64,000 nucleotides of DNA from Bradyrhizobiaceae bacterium (lineage in GTDB: Bacteria; Pseudomonadota; Alphaproteobacteria; Rhizobiales; Xanthobacteraceae), in contig CANKHA010000003.1 in the NCBI GenBank assembly GCA_947481685.1, positions 88,428-152,427 of the forward strand, read 5' to 3'. Within the stretch, counting starts at the first letter, position 1. Every line of letters begins with the position of its first letter. The translations under genes were made by a program, and so were the position numbers. Below the pieces are notes generated by a model. That model saw only the letters and a program-made list of their open reading frames with translations. It had not been told where the DNA came from and did not search any database. Below, one piece after another: positions 1 to 8,766 of the stretch.

Positions 1-44
1 GGCAATTCGTCTATAAGCGGACGGCAAATAGCCAGGCTCGAGCG

Positions 45-956
45 ATGTTTTCTTCGAAAATAACCGTCTCCTCAGCTTCCCGCGCGCCCGCGCGCGGACG
101 GGGCTTTCGGGCATTGCTGCTGGCCTTGTTGGCGGCCGGCCTGTTGCTGGCGGATGCAGAGGCCGGGCGTGTTTTGGCGCAGGGCAATCCGGGCGTGGCG
201 ATCCCGAGCTTCTGGGATGCGCGGCGCAGGCCCGACCGGCCCGACCTGTCGCGCCTGACCGGAATTCGTTTCCTGACCGAGATCGATTATCCGCCGTTCA
301 ACTACGCGGGTCCCGATGGCAACCCGGCCGGCTTTAATATCGATCTCGCGCGCATGATCTGCGAGGAGATCAAGGTCCAGTGCACGATCCAGATGCGCCG
401 CTTCGATACCCTGCTGGATGCGCTGGCGAGCAATCAGGGCGACGCGGTGGTCGCCTCCATCATGTCCACGCCCGATATTCGCAAGCGCGTGGATTTCAGC
501 GATCCTTACTACCGCACGCCGGCGCGCTTCGTGGCGCTGAAGGACGCGGCGATCGAGGATGCGTTGCCCGAGAAGCTTGAGGGCAAGCGCGTTGCGGTTG
601 TGGCCGGCACCGCCCACGAGGCCTATCTGCGGGCGCTGTTCACCGAAGTCGAAGTGAAGCCCTATTCGACGGCGGAAGCCGCGCGCAATGCCTTGCGCAA
701 GGGCGAGGCCGATCTGCTGTTCGGTGACGGCATTTCCTTGTCTTTCTGGCTCAACGGCACCGACTCCGCCGGTTGCTGCGTGTTCCGCGGCGGTCCGTTC
801 ATGGAAAGCCGCTATTTCGGCGAGGGCATCGGTATCGCGGTGCGCCGCGGCAACGATCTCTTGCGCGGAGCGATAAACTGGGCGCTTTTCCGTTTGTGGG
901 AGCAGGGCAAGTTCACCGACCTCTGGCTCCGTTATTTTCCCGTCAGCCCGTATTGA
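45..956 (+). CDS. ABC transporter substrate-binding protein, amino-acid type (SBP family 3)
   Basis: A 303-residue periplasmic solute-binding protein. The N-terminus is Arg-rich, followed by a hydrophobic stretch (about residues 22-46) ending near an Ala-Gln junction, which reads as a Sec signal peptide. The mature part begins the family-3 fold with a segment like [10 protein letters not shown] around residues 80-90, then [14 protein letters not shown], the usual first lobe of polar amino-acid or related binding proteins. It is near the 260-300 residues usual for the family. No permease or ATPase gene lies beside it, so it may serve a transporter coded elsewhere or, since the left edge is close, one outside the window. 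The stop is 5 bases before the lysyl-tRNA synthetase start, so the two are probably co-transcribed. The ligand cannot be told from sequence. Confidence 0.85.
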   Translation: MFSSKITVSSASRAPARGRGFRALLLALLAAGLLLADAEAGRVLAQGNPGVAIPSFWDARRRPDRPDLSRLTGIRFLTEIDYPPFNYAGPDGNPAGFNIDLARMICEEIKVQCTIQMRRFDTLLDALASNQGDAVVASIMSTPDIRKRVDFSDPYYRTPARFVALKDAAIEDALPEKLEGKRVAVVAGTAHEAYLRALFTEVEVKPYSTAEAARNALRKGEADLLFGDGISLSFWLNGTDSAGCCVFRGGPFMESRYFGEGIGIAVRRGNDLLRGAINWALFRLWEQGKFTDLWLRYFPVSPY

Positions 957-961
957 TCAGC

Positions 962-2596
962 ATGAATGAAACCGTGACGAGTGCGAGCCTGCGCGAGATT
1001 GCCGAGACTTCGAATGCCTGGCCGTTCGAAGAGGCCAAGAAACTTGTCGCGCGGCTGAAACGCAAGCCGAAGGACGAGGTGATTTTCGAGACCGGCTATG
1101 GCCCCTCGGGTCTACCGCATATCGGCACCTTCGGCGAAGTCGCGCGCACCACCATGGTGCGTCACGCTTTCCGCGTGCTCACCGACGACAAGATCAAGAC
1201 GCGGCTGATCGCCTTCTCCGACGACATGGATGGTCTGCGCAAGGTCCCGGACAATGTACCGAACAAGGATATGCTGACCGCGCATCTTGGCAAGCCGCTA
1301 AGCCGGATACCGGATCCCTTTTCTAACGAATATCCTTCGTTTGGCGCGCACAACAACGCGCGCTTGCGCGCCTTCCTCGATCACTTCGGCTTCGAATACG
1401 AATTCCTGTCTTCGACGGATTGCTACACATCCGGCCGGTTCGACGAGGCGCTGCTGCGCGTGCTGGAACGCTTCGACAAGGTGATGGCGATCATGCTGCC
1501 GTCGTTGCGCGAGGAGCGGGCATCGACCTATTCGCCGTTCCTGCCGATCGATCCCGATACCGGAATTGTTCTGCAGGTGCCGGTCACCGCGCACGACGCC
1601 AAGGCCGGTACGATTACCTACGAGCACCCGGACACGAAGCAACCGGTGGTGACGCCCGTCACTGGCGGGCATTGCAAGTTGCAATGGAAGCCGGACTGGG
1701 CGATGCGCTGGTATGCGCTTGGCGTCGATTATGAAATGGCCGGCAAGGACCTGATCGACTCCGTCAAGCTCTCCAGTGAAATCTGCAAGGCGCTCGGCGG
1801 CCTGCCGCCCGAAGGCTTCAACTACGAGCTGTTCCTGGACGACAAGGGACAGAAGATCTCGAAGTCCAAGGGCAACGGCCTGACCATCGACGAATGGCTG
1901 CGCTACGCCTCGCCGGAATCGCTGTCGCTATTCATGTATCGCGAGCCGAAGGCGGCGAAACGGCTCTACTTCGATGTCATTCCCCGCGCGGTGGATGAAT
2001 ATCAGCAGCATCTCGATGGTTATGCGCGGCAGGAGACGAAGCAGCAGCTTTCCAATCCAGTCTGGCACATCCATGCCGGCAAGCCGCCGGTGCCGGACAT
2101 GCCGATCACCTTCCAGATGTTGCTGACGTTGGTGTCGTCGTCGAACGCCGAAAATGCCGAGACCTTGTGGGGTTTCATCGGCCGCTATCGTCCGGGCGTA
2201 ACGCCGAAGACGCATCCCAAGCTCGATGCGCTGGTCGGTTACGCCATCCATTATTTCCGCGACTTCGTGTTGCCGACCAAGAAATTCCGCGAACCGACCC
2301 CTGCCGAGCGGGCAGCTTTGAACGACCTGCGCGATGCGCTGGGGCAATTGCCGGCGGAAGCGAGCGCGGAACAGATCCAGGATGTGGTCTACGAGATCGG
2401 GCGGCGCGAGCCTTTCCTCGATCACAAAAAGCAGGCCAAGGACGGCAAGCCGGGCGTTTCGCTCGACTGGTTCAACATGCTGTACCAAGTGCTGCTCGGG
2501 CAGGAGAAAGGCCCGCGCTTCGGGTCGTTCGTCGGCGTCTATGGGCTGAAGAATACGGTCGACATGATCGACGGCGCGCTGGCGCGATCGGCGTGA
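962..2596 (+). CDS. lysK: Lysine--tRNA ligase, class I
   Basis: Charges tRNA-Lys with lysine in the cytoplasm. This is the class I enzyme typical of archaea and many alphaproteobacteria, not the class II LysS of E. coli. Both class I signatures are visible: PSGLPHIGT at residues 48-56 (HIGH motif) and KISKS at about 298-302 (KMSKS motif). Length is 544 residues, normal for the family. The reading frame is open further upstream, into the preceding gene, but the ATG at 962 directly gives the expected N-terminus and leaves a 5-base gap. It is followed 14 bases later by a TauE-type permease in the same direction. Confidence 0.95.
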   Translation: MNETVTSASLREIAETSNAWPFEEAKKLVARLKRKPKDEVIFETGYGPSGLPHIGTFGEVARTTMVRHAFRVLTDDKIKTRLIAFSDDMDGLRKVPDNVPNKDMLTAHLGKPLSRIPDPFSNEYPSFGAHNNARLRAFLDHFGFEYEFLSSTDCYTSGRFDEALLRVLERFDKVMAIMLPSLREERASTYSPFLPIDPDTGIVLQVPVTAHDAKAGTITYEHPDTKQPVVTPVTGGHCKLQWKPDWAMRWYALGVDYEMAGKDLIDSVKLSSEICKALGGLPPEGFNYELFLDDKGQKISKSKGNGLTIDEWLRYASPESLSLFMYREPKAAKRLYFDVIPRAVDEYQQHLDGYARQETKQQLSNPVWHIHAGKPPVPDMPITFQMLLTLVSSSNAENAETLWGFIGRYRPGVTPKTHPKLDALVGYAIHYFRDFVLPTKKFREPTPAERAALNDLRDALGQLPAEASAEQIQDVVYEIGRREPFLDHKKQAKDGKPGVSLDWFNMLYQVLLGQEKGPRFGSFVGVYGLKNTVDMIDGALARSA

Positions 2597-2610
2597 GGCG
2601 CGGCCGATAG

Positions 2611-3375
2611 ATGTTCTCCCTCGGCGTCCTCGGCGCGGCGATCTTCCTGTCTTCTTTCGTCTCCGGCGTCTTCAACATGGCGGGCGGGATGATCCTGCTC
2701 GGCGTGCTGCTCGTCTTCTTTGACGTCTCCACCGGAATGATCCTGTTTTCGATCCTGTCGACGGCGGGAAACGCCTGGCGTGTCGCGACCTGGTGGAAGC
2801 ACATCAACTGGCCCATCTGGTTCCAGTACACGATCGGCGCTTGCATCGCGCTGTTTGCCTTGCGCTTCATCGCCTTCATTCCGAGCAAGGCGATGGTCTA
2901 TCTCATTCTGGGCTTGCTGCCGTGGATGGTGGAGCTGCTGCCGCGGCATTGGCATCCGAACATCCAGTGGCGCGGCGTGGCGCTGTTCACGGGCACCGCA
3001 ACCACGACGATCCAGCTCATGGCCGGCAATGGCGGCATGTTCATGGATATCTTCTTTCAGAAAAGCGAACTCGGTCGCCACACGACCGTTGCCACCAAGT
3101 CGTTCTGCCAGACCGTCGGCAACCTGATGCGTATCTTTTATTTCGGCACGCTCGCCGGAATTGAAGACGCCATTCCGCTGTGGTTTTTCGTTCCTGCCGC
3201 ATTGCTGGCGATTGCCGGCACCATGCTGGCGCCGCTTGTGGTCAATCGCATGACCGACCACAGCTTCCGCCAGTGGACGCGCAAGCTGCTCTTTGTGGTG
3301 AGTGCGGTGTATCTGATGCGCGCGGGCTGGCTCTACTGGGGCCAGTGGGCAGCGAGCACAAGTTCAGGCGGCTGA
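2611..3375 (+). CDS. TauE/SafE family sulfite/organosulfonate exporter-like permease
   Basis: An integral inner-membrane protein of 254 residues, about eight hydrophobic segments, with the TauE/SafE opening pattern FLSSFVSGVFNMAGGMILLG near the N-terminus and the pseudo-repeated half GTATTTIQLMAGNGGMFMD in the middle. Family members export sulfite or organosulfonates or move other small anions; the substrate is not known here. A GAGGCG ribosome site lies just after the lysK stop, so it is likely translated from the same message. A perfect 7-bp dyad around the stop codon (3367-3381) could end transcription but has no T run. It is a separate lineage from the second TauE gene at 12804. Confidence 0.85.
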   Translation: MFSLGVLGAAIFLSSFVSGVFNMAGGMILLGVLLVFFDVSTGMILFSILSTAGNAWRVATWWKHINWPIWFQYTIGACIALFALRFIAFIPSKAMVYLILGLLPWMVELLPRHWHPNIQWRGVALFTGTATTTIQLMAGNGGMFMDIFFQKSELGRHTTVATKSFCQTVGNLMRIFYFGTLAGIEDAIPLWFFVPAALLAIAGTMLAPLVVNRMTDHSFRQWTRKLLFVVSAVYLMRAGWLYWGQWAASTSSGG

Positions 3376-3381
3376 GCCGCC

Positions 3382-3969
3382 TTACGTGAACATCTCGGCT
3401 TTGCCGTTGTCACCGACGAGGCCGATTTCGACCTGAAGCTCGGGGTTGCGTGCGAGCAACTGCTTGCGGAATTCCGCGAGCGTATAACGGTGCGTTTCGG
3501 TTTCGATCAGCCCGTCTTTCAGCTTGCCGACATCATATGCTGACTTCATTGCGGTGCAGCCGCGATGATCGAGCGCGATCACCCGCGTGACATCCGGTGT
3601 GATGGCGGCAGTCACCGTTCTCCAGGATGCAGCGCGCGACGATTTGAATTGATCCGAAACCAGCCCGATGGCGGCGCCTGCGACTTCCACCGGCGTATAT
3701 TTGCCGGCAAGATTGCGGGTCTTCATGTAGTTGTTCGCCGTCTGCCAGGCGAGAGGTTCGTTGCAGATCAACAACAGGGTTTTTCCTTCGACCGCCGGTG
3801 CTACCGGCGCGGCGAACGGCGGGACTGGCTGGGGTATCAGCGGCGTGCTTGGTGCCGGCGTCTGAGCGAACGCAGCGGCGGGAAGCGTCACGGTCAGTCC
3901 GGCGCCCAAAAGCTGCAGGAAGCCGCGGCGGTGGAGATGGCAGGAGCAGGAATGGAAGCGCGGTGGCAT
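3382..3969 (-). CDS. Tat-exported carbonic-anhydrase-like protein
   Basis: A 195-residue protein. Near the N-terminus RRGFLQLLGAG followed by an Ala-rich core ending AAAFAQT is a good twin-arginine signal. The mature domain has LLLICNEP and, later, ALDHRGCTAMKSAYD, spaced like the Cys and His-x-x-Cys zinc ligands of beta-carbonic anhydrases, but the family's usual Cys-x-Asp-x-Arg site is replaced by Cys-Asn-Glu. So a folded metal site is plausible and CO2 hydration is not shown. The frame is open to an upstream ATG at 4026, which would overlap the repressor gene; the ATG at 3969 is preferred because it leaves a 23-base gap and puts the RR motif near the start. It probably follows the S24 repressor in one transcript. 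Confidence 0.65.
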   Translation of the reverse strand: MPPRFHSCSCHLHRRGFLQLLGAGLTVTLPAAAFAQTPAPSTPLIPQPVPPFAAPVAPAVEGKTLLLICNEPLAWQTANNYMKTRNLAGKYTPVEVAGAAIGLVSDQFKSSRAASWRTVTAAITPDVTRVIALDHRGCTAMKSAYDVGKLKDGLIETETHRYTLAEFRKQLLARNPELQVEIGLVGDNGKAEMFT

Positions 3970-3992
3970 GAGGCTGATTCTGACCGTTAATC

Positions 3993-4622
3993 TTACTGGC
4001 TCGCCCAAACAATGCGCGCAATCCATACCACGTCGGACACGGCGAGCGTGCGGTCAGGATGTTCAGAGTTAATCGACTGCAGTTCGATGCTTTTCGACGT
4101 GCGCCGCTTTAACTGTTTTACCATGACCTCGCCCTTCCTCGTCTTTGCGACCACGCGGTCGCCGCGGCGGACGGGGGCGGCGGGCGATACGACGATCACA
4201 TCGCCGTCGCGATAGGCGGGCAGCATGGAGTCGCCGGAAATTTCCAGCGCATAAGCATGTTCGTCGGTGACGGCGGGGAAGGCGATCTCGTCCCAGCCTT
4301 TGCCGACCGGAAAGCCGCCGTCTTCGAAGAAACCGCCCACGCCGGCTTGGGCAAAGCCGATCAGCGGCACCGCCTGCGCTGCGCCGCCGTTGTTGTCGCC
4401 GATCAGCTTCACGAAGGCGTCCATCGTGGTGCCAGTGGCGGTCAGTGCCTTGGCAACGGACTCGGTCGAGGGCCAGCGTGGGCGGCCATCCGGCGTGATG
4501 CGTTTGGAGCGGTTGAAGGTGGTGGGGTCGAGCCCGGCGCGCTTGGCCAGCGCCGAAGCCGAAAGTTCGGCGCGCTCGGCCAACCGGTCGAGCGCGTTCC
4601 AGATTTGGGCGTGGGTCAACAT
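3993..4622 (-). CDS. LexA-like helix-turn-helix repressor with S24 self-cleaving peptidase domain
   Basis: A 209-residue transcription factor. Residues about 5-70 form an XRE-like helix-turn-helix (ASALAKRAGLDPTTFNR). Residues about 85-205 are a peptidase S24 domain: Ala93-Gly94 is a possible self-cleavage bond, GDSMLP places the nucleophile at Ser132, and VMVKQL places the general base at about Lys169. With all three present it can probably cleave itself, as LexA and phage repressors do. I chose ATG 4622 over an upstream ATG at 4655 because GAGG sits 6-7 bases before it and a palindromic operator candidate would otherwise lie inside the coding region. It heads a minus-strand pair with the Tat-exported protein. 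Confidence 0.85.
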   Translation of the reverse strand: MLTHAQIWNALDRLAERAELSASALAKRAGLDPTTFNRSKRITPDGRPRWPSTESVAKALTATGTTMDAFVKLIGDNNGGAAQAVPLIGFAQAGVGGFFEDGGFPVGKGWDEIAFPAVTDEHAYALEISGDSMLPAYRDGDVIVVSPAAPVRRGDRVVAKTRKGEVMVKQLKRRTSKSIELQSINSEHPDRTLAVSDVVWIARIVWASQ

Positions 4623-4641
4623 ACGCGACCTCAGTCCGAGA

Positions 4642-4658
4642 CTATTATCCGACAATAG
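4642..4658. promoter_or_regulatory. Palindromic operator candidate for the S24 repressor
   Basis: Seventeen bases, CTATTATCCGACAATAG, form an inverted repeat pairing at 7 of 8 positions around a central C. It lies 20-36 bases upstream of the repressor start codon, where a promoter or leader would be. Location and symmetry suggest negative autoregulation; binding is inferred. Confidence 0.5.
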
Positions 4659-4693
4659 GAATTATAGCCCGGGGACTGAGGCGTCCAGCGGTT

Positions 4694-4999
4694 TTAGGGC
4701 ACTTTCCGGTCGTTTATCGGGGCCGGCGACCGGTCGCGCGGGGCCTTGGCGAGCCGCATCACCAGCCAGACCGGGATCACGATGGCCGCGCCGAGCAGGA
4801 AATAGCGCCAGAGCCGGACGACCGCGTCGAAACCGAGGTCCCAGAACCAGCGAACGATGTTGTGCAGGCTTTCGAAGATGTTGCGCGGATCGAGACCGAG
4901 CGCGGCCAGCACGACGCCCACCAGCACCGACAGCAGCACAAGCTTGCCCGCTACTGCCAGCGGCGGACCACCCAGAAACCGGTTCATCGTGTCGTTCAT
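4694..4999 (-). CDS. Small two-helix membrane protein, DUF6460-like
   Basis: A 101-residue inner-membrane protein with two hydrophobic spans (about 14-35 and 66-84). The start, with FLGGPP then a Leu/Val-rich helix and ALGLDPRNI, matches what I recall of the DUF6460 family found in Bradyrhizobium relatives. Function unknown. It lies 34 bases before the DNA ligase stop in the same direction but is downstream of the repressor's divergent-looking control region, so its transcription unit is uncertain. Confidence 0.6.
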   Translation of the reverse strand: MNDTMNRFLGGPPLAVAGKLVLLSVLVGVVLAALGLDPRNIFESLHNIVRWFWDLGFDAVVRLWRYFLLGAAIVIPVWLVMRLAKAPRDRSPAPINDRKVP

Positions 5000-5033
5000 G
5001 ATTCCACTCTCCCTCTGCGTCTTTATATCATGT

Positions 5034-6737
5034 TTAGGTCGCGGCCGTCTTCCTGGCTGCGCGTTTCGGCTTCGGCAGCGCTAATCCAGCCTGCGCGCGC
5101 TCGGTGCCTTCCAGCATCTTCTCCAGCGTCTCCAGCCGGTCGGCTTCGGCCGGTGGCTTGTCCCAGCGCAGGCGGCTGATGCGCGGAAAGCGCATGGCGA
5201 CGCCGGATTTGTGACGGGTCGAACGCTGCAATCCCTCGAACGCGACTTCCAGCACCAGTCCCTTGTCGGCTTCGTGCACGACTTCGCGCACCGGACCGAA
5301 ACGTTCGATGGTGTTGCGTCGGACGAAGCGGTCGATCTGAATCAGTTCCTCGTCGGTGAAGCCGAAATAGGCTTTGCCGACCGGCACCAGCACGTCTTCG
5401 CCGTCTTCGGTGGTCCAGGCGCCGAAGGTGTAGTCGGAATAATACGACGAACGCTTGCCGTGGCCGCGTTGCGCATACATCAGCACCGCGTCAATGATGT
5501 GCGGCTCGCGCTTCCATTTCCACCACTGGCCTTTTGGGCGGCCGGGCAGATAGGGCGCGTCGCGGCGCTTGAGCATGATGCCTTCCACCGCCGTGGCATC
5601 ATCGCCTGCGCCGGCGGATGCAGGGTCGGCGCGAGCCGCGGTCAATTGATCCCAGTTGTCGAACGGCACCAGCGGCGAGAGATCGACGCGCGGATCGTCC
5701 ATTGCTGCGATGAATTTCTCCAGGCGCTTGCGGCGTTCCGCAAACGGCAATTCGCGCAGGTCTTCATCGCCATCGACCAGCAGGTCATACGCGCGCAGAT
5801 AGGCGGGAAACTCCGCCGTCAGTTTCGATGAAATGACCTTGCGGTTGAGCCGCTGCTGCAGATCGTTGAACGACTGCACGCGGCCCTCGCGCATGATCAG
5901 CAATTCGCCGTCGAGCGCGCCGGGCAACCGGAACGATGAAACAAGATCGGGAAAGCTTTTGGAGATGTCCTCGCCGGTGCGGGAATAAAGCCGCGTCACC
6001 GGCTCGCCGTCTTCGTTCAGCCCGGTCACGGCTTGAATGCGTGTGCCGTCCCATTTCCATTCCGCCCTGTAGTGCGAGGGATCGAGCGCGGGAAAATCCG
6101 TTTCCTCGATGGCGTGCGCGAGCATCGCCGGGCGGAAGGGTGCAGGATCGGTGTTGAGCGGCTTCTCGCCGCGGTCTTCGAGCCAGGCGAACAGCTCGGT
6201 GTAAGGCGGCGCGAGACCCGGCCACAGCAGTTCGATCTCGTGCGGATCCTTGTCGCCGAGCGCGGCGGCAGCGGTTTTGACGAGCCGCGCCGAAACACCG
6301 ATGCGCAACGCGCCGGTGATCAGCTTGAGCAGTGCCCAGCGTCCGGTTTCATCGAGTGCATCCAGCCAGCGCGCAATCTGCGCCGGCAGCTGCGCCTTGC
6401 CGAGGGTCGAGAGCGTTTCAACCACATCGGTGATCGAGGGGATCGCGTTCGGACGGTGATGCGGATCGGCGGGCCACATCAGCGCAACGGTTTCCGACAG
6501 GTCACCGACGTAATCGTAGGACAGCGCCAGCAGTACCGGATCGGTGCGTTCGGTGATCAGGGTGCGGATCATGCCGGCCTTGGCGCTCTTGAAGCTGAGC
6601 GCACCGGCAAGCGCCGCCATCGCATAGCCGCGTTGCGGGTCGGGCGTGGTGCGGAAATAGTCCGTCATCAGGCGCAGCTTGTTGTTGCGCCCGGGCTCGT
6701 AGGTCAGACGGTCGAGCAATTCGGCGAAGCGGTTCAT
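5034..6737 (-). CDS. ATP-dependent DNA ligase of the ligase-associated damage-response cluster
   Basis: A 567-residue ATP-dependent ligase, distinct from the NAD-dependent replicative LigA. Residues about 1-200 are the N-terminal DNA-binding domain (NNKLRLMTDYF near the start). The nucleotidyl-transfer site KWDGTR is at 228-233, with Lys228 the predicted adenylation residue, followed by SRTGEDISK, ELLIM and, late, WWKWKRE. The C-terminal OB-fold carries GLVLEVAFEGLQRS. The family is known in alphaproteobacteria for cisplatin and other DNA damage response and is linked with an exonuclease, an Lhr helicase and a phosphoesterase, all found here. Its ATG overlaps the exonuclease stop by four bases, so translation is coupled. 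Confidence 0.93.
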   Translation of the reverse strand: MNRFAELLDRLTYEPGRNNKLRLMTDYFRTTPDPQRGYAMAALAGALSFKSAKAGMIRTLITERTDPVLLALSYDYVGDLSETVALMWPADPHHRPNAIPSITDVVETLSTLGKAQLPAQIARWLDALDETGRWALLKLITGALRIGVSARLVKTAAAALGDKDPHEIELLWPGLAPPYTELFAWLEDRGEKPLNTDPAPFRPAMLAHAIEETDFPALDPSHYRAEWKWDGTRIQAVTGLNEDGEPVTRLYSRTGEDISKSFPDLVSSFRLPGALDGELLIMREGRVQSFNDLQQRLNRKVISSKLTAEFPAYLRAYDLLVDGDEDLRELPFAERRKRLEKFIAAMDDPRVDLSPLVPFDNWDQLTAARADPASAGAGDDATAVEGIMLKRRDAPYLPGRPKGQWWKWKREPHIIDAVLMYAQRGHGKRSSYYSDYTFGAWTTEDGEDVLVPVGKAYFGFTDEELIQIDRFVRRNTIERFGPVREVVHEADKGLVLEVAFEGLQRSTRHKSGVAMRFPRISRLRWDKPPAEADRLETLEKMLEGTERAQAGLALPKPKRAARKTAAT

Positions 6738-7783
6738 GCCGGTGAGCCCGCGTTTTCACCGGTGTCGCTGACGCCATCGCTCTCGTCTTCGTCGCCATAG
6801 CCAACGATGTCGAGTGGGCGCGCTTTCAGGCCGCGCGTCGTGCACCAGTGCATCAGCGCATCTTCCTGGCCGTGCGTGACCCAGATTTCGCCGGCGCCGG
6901 TCGCGGCGATGGTGTTGGTCAGCCCGTCCCAGTCGGCGTGATCGGAAATCACCAGCGGCAATTCGATCTGGCTCTGTCTCGCACGCGCGCGCACGCGCAT
7001 CCAGCCGGACGCAAAGCAGGCGACGGGATCGGGGAAGCGGCGCGTCCAGAGATCTTTCACTGCCGAGGGCGGCGCCAGCGTAATCGTGCCGGCGAGGTCC
7101 GCCTTCTTGGCACCGCGCACCAGCTCCAGCGGGCCGAGATCGATGCCGCGGCTGACATAGTAGTTGGTGATCTTCTCCATCGCGCCGTGGAGATAGATGG
7201 TCTTGTCGTAACCGGCCTTGCGCAGCAGTGCGATCACGCGCTGCGCCTTGCCGAGCGAATAGGCGCCGACGAGATGCGCGCGCTCGGGAAACAGCGCCAC
7301 CGAGCGCAGCAGCTTCGCAATCTCGCCATCGGTGTCGTGATGGCGGAACACCGGCAGGCCGAAAGTCGCCTCGGTGATGAACACGTCGCACTGGATCAGT
7401 TCGAATGGCAGGCAGGTTGGATCGGGCACGTCCTTGTAGTCGCCCGAGGCGACGATGCGCGTGCCCCCGTATTCCACTGCTATCTGCGCGGAACCGAGCA
7501 CATGGCCGGCGGGCCGGAACGTGGCCTTGATGCCGTTGAGATCGACGGTCTCGCCGTATTTGATGGCCTGCGTCGTCCCGGCGAAATTCTCGCCATAGCG
7601 CAGGCGCATGATGTCGAGGGTTTCCTGCGTGGCCAGCACCGCGCCGTGGCCGGGCCGGGCATGGTCGGAATGGCCGTGGGTAATGAGCGCCTTGTCGACC
7701 GCGCGCGTCGGGTCGATATGGAACCCGCCGCGCTTGCAGCAAACTCCGGAAGGCGTGGGCAGAAGGATGTCTTCGGGACGCAT
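6734..7783 (-). CDS. Ligase-associated DNA exonuclease, metallo-beta-lactamase/beta-CASP fold
   Basis: A 349-residue nuclease related to SNM1/Artemis-type enzymes. The metal-binding motif HGHSDH is at residues 36-41; further conserved pieces include GSAQI, GDYK and HADWDGL. It is predicted to trim DNA ends before sealing by the adjacent ligase. It is first in a minus-strand operon with the ligase (ATGA overlap at 6734-6737). Fifty bases separate its start from the divergent methyltransferase gene, so both strands of the repair cluster probably share one control region. Confidence 0.93.
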   Translation of the reverse strand: MRPEDILLPTPSGVCCKRGGFHIDPTRAVDKALITHGHSDHARPGHGAVLATQETLDIMRLRYGENFAGTTQAIKYGETVDLNGIKATFRPAGHVLGSAQIAVEYGGTRIVASGDYKDVPDPTCLPFELIQCDVFITEATFGLPVFRHHDTDGEIAKLLRSVALFPERAHLVGAYSLGKAQRVIALLRKAGYDKTIYLHGAMEKITNYYVSRGIDLGPLELVRGAKKADLAGTITLAPPSAVKDLWTRRFPDPVACFASGWMRVRARARQSQIELPLVISDHADWDGLTNTIAATGAGEIWVTHGQEDALMHWCTTRGLKARPLDIVGYGDEDESDGVSDTGENAGSPA

Positions 7784-7833
7784 AGTCCCTAGATATGCTT
7801 TGCTTCCACTTTCGCGACCCCTTGAGGTGAGAC

Positions 7834-8766
7834 GTGCAGCTTTCGACCCTATTCCTGTCTTCCGGCGATCTGATCGCCGACCGCCGCTATGCCTGGGCGC
7901 AGGACCTGGAATCCAAGGGCGATCTCGCGGGCGCGGCGGAACTTCTGCAACAGGCGCTGGAACTCACGCCGGCCTACGCGCCAGCGTGGTTTGCGCTGGG
8001 TGAACTGCAGGAGAAAATCGGCGACATAGATGCGGCGGCTGCCGCCTATCGCAAGGCCTGCGAAGTCGATCCGCGCGACGACCGTGGCGCGCTGCTCAAT
8101 CTCATGCGGCTCGGTGCGACAGCGCCGACCGATATGCCGGCGAGCTATGTGCGCACGCTGTTCGATACCTACGCATCCAAATTCGACCGCGCGCTGACGG
8201 AGGGGTTGAAATATTCCGCGCCGGCTCTGCTGCTTGCAGCCGTGGAGGCCACGGGCAAGCAGCATTTTTCCGCGATGCTCGATCTTGGTTGCGGCACCGG
8301 ACTGGGTGGCGTGCCGTTCCGTTCGAAAGTGGACATGCTGGTCGGCTGCGATCTGTCGCCCCGCATGCTCGATCAGGCGCAGCAAAAAAATATCTATGAC
8401 CGGCTTGAGATCGGCGACGTGGTCGAATGTTTGAAGGAAGAAAAGACCGCGCTCCGCCATTACGACCTGATCATCGCCGCTGACGTTTTCGCTTATCTCC
8501 CCGATCTGGCCCCTGTGGCGCAGGCCGCTTCCGACGTGCTCATGCCGGGCGGGATTTTTGCCTTTACCGTTGAAGCGCATGAAGGCGATGGCGTGCGCAT
8601 GGGCGAGGCGCTACGTTTTGCCCACAGCGCCGCCCATGTTCGCGCGGCTCTGGAGCACGCCGGACTGAACGTGCTTGCCCTCAATTCCGCCTCGACGCGC
8701 ATGGAGAAGGGCGCACCGGTTCCCGGACTGATCGCGTGCTTCCGCGGAAAGCAGATGAATTGCTGA
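7834..8766 (+). CDS. TPR-containing SAM-dependent methyltransferase
   Basis: A 310-residue protein. Two tetratricopeptide-like repeats occupy about residues 20-90 (GDLAGAAELLQQALELTP, then GDIDAAAAAYRKACEVDP). A Rossmann methyltransferase domain follows, with the SAM-binding glycine loop DLGCGTGLGG at 150-159, an acidic strand end VGCDLS at about 170, and ADVFAYLPDL as the post-substrate loop. The start is GTG with TTGAGGTGA upstream. It resembles predicted UbiE/NDRG-type TPR methyltransferases of alphaproteobacteria, whose substrate is unknown. It is the first plus-strand gene in the repair cluster and overlaps the helicase gene, so it is probably co-expressed with it. Confidence 0.85.
   Translation: MQLSTLFLSSGDLIADRRYAWAQDLESKGDLAGAAELLQQALELTPAYAPAWFALGELQEKIGDIDAAAAAYRKACEVDPRDDRGALLNLMRLGATAPTDMPASYVRTLFDTYASKFDRALTEGLKYSAPALLLAAVEATGKQHFSAMLDLGCGTGLGGVPFRSKVDMLVGCDLSPRMLDQAQQKNIYDRLEIGDVVECLKEEKTALRHYDLIIAADVFAYLPDLAPVAQAASDVLMPGGIFAFTVEAHEGDGVRMGEALRFAHSAAHVRAALEHAGLNVLALNSASTRMEKGAPVPGLIACFRGKQMNC

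Noticed and set aside
3367..3381. A perfect 7-bp dyad at the TauE stop as terminator
   Set aside because: No T-run on either side; too short to claim.
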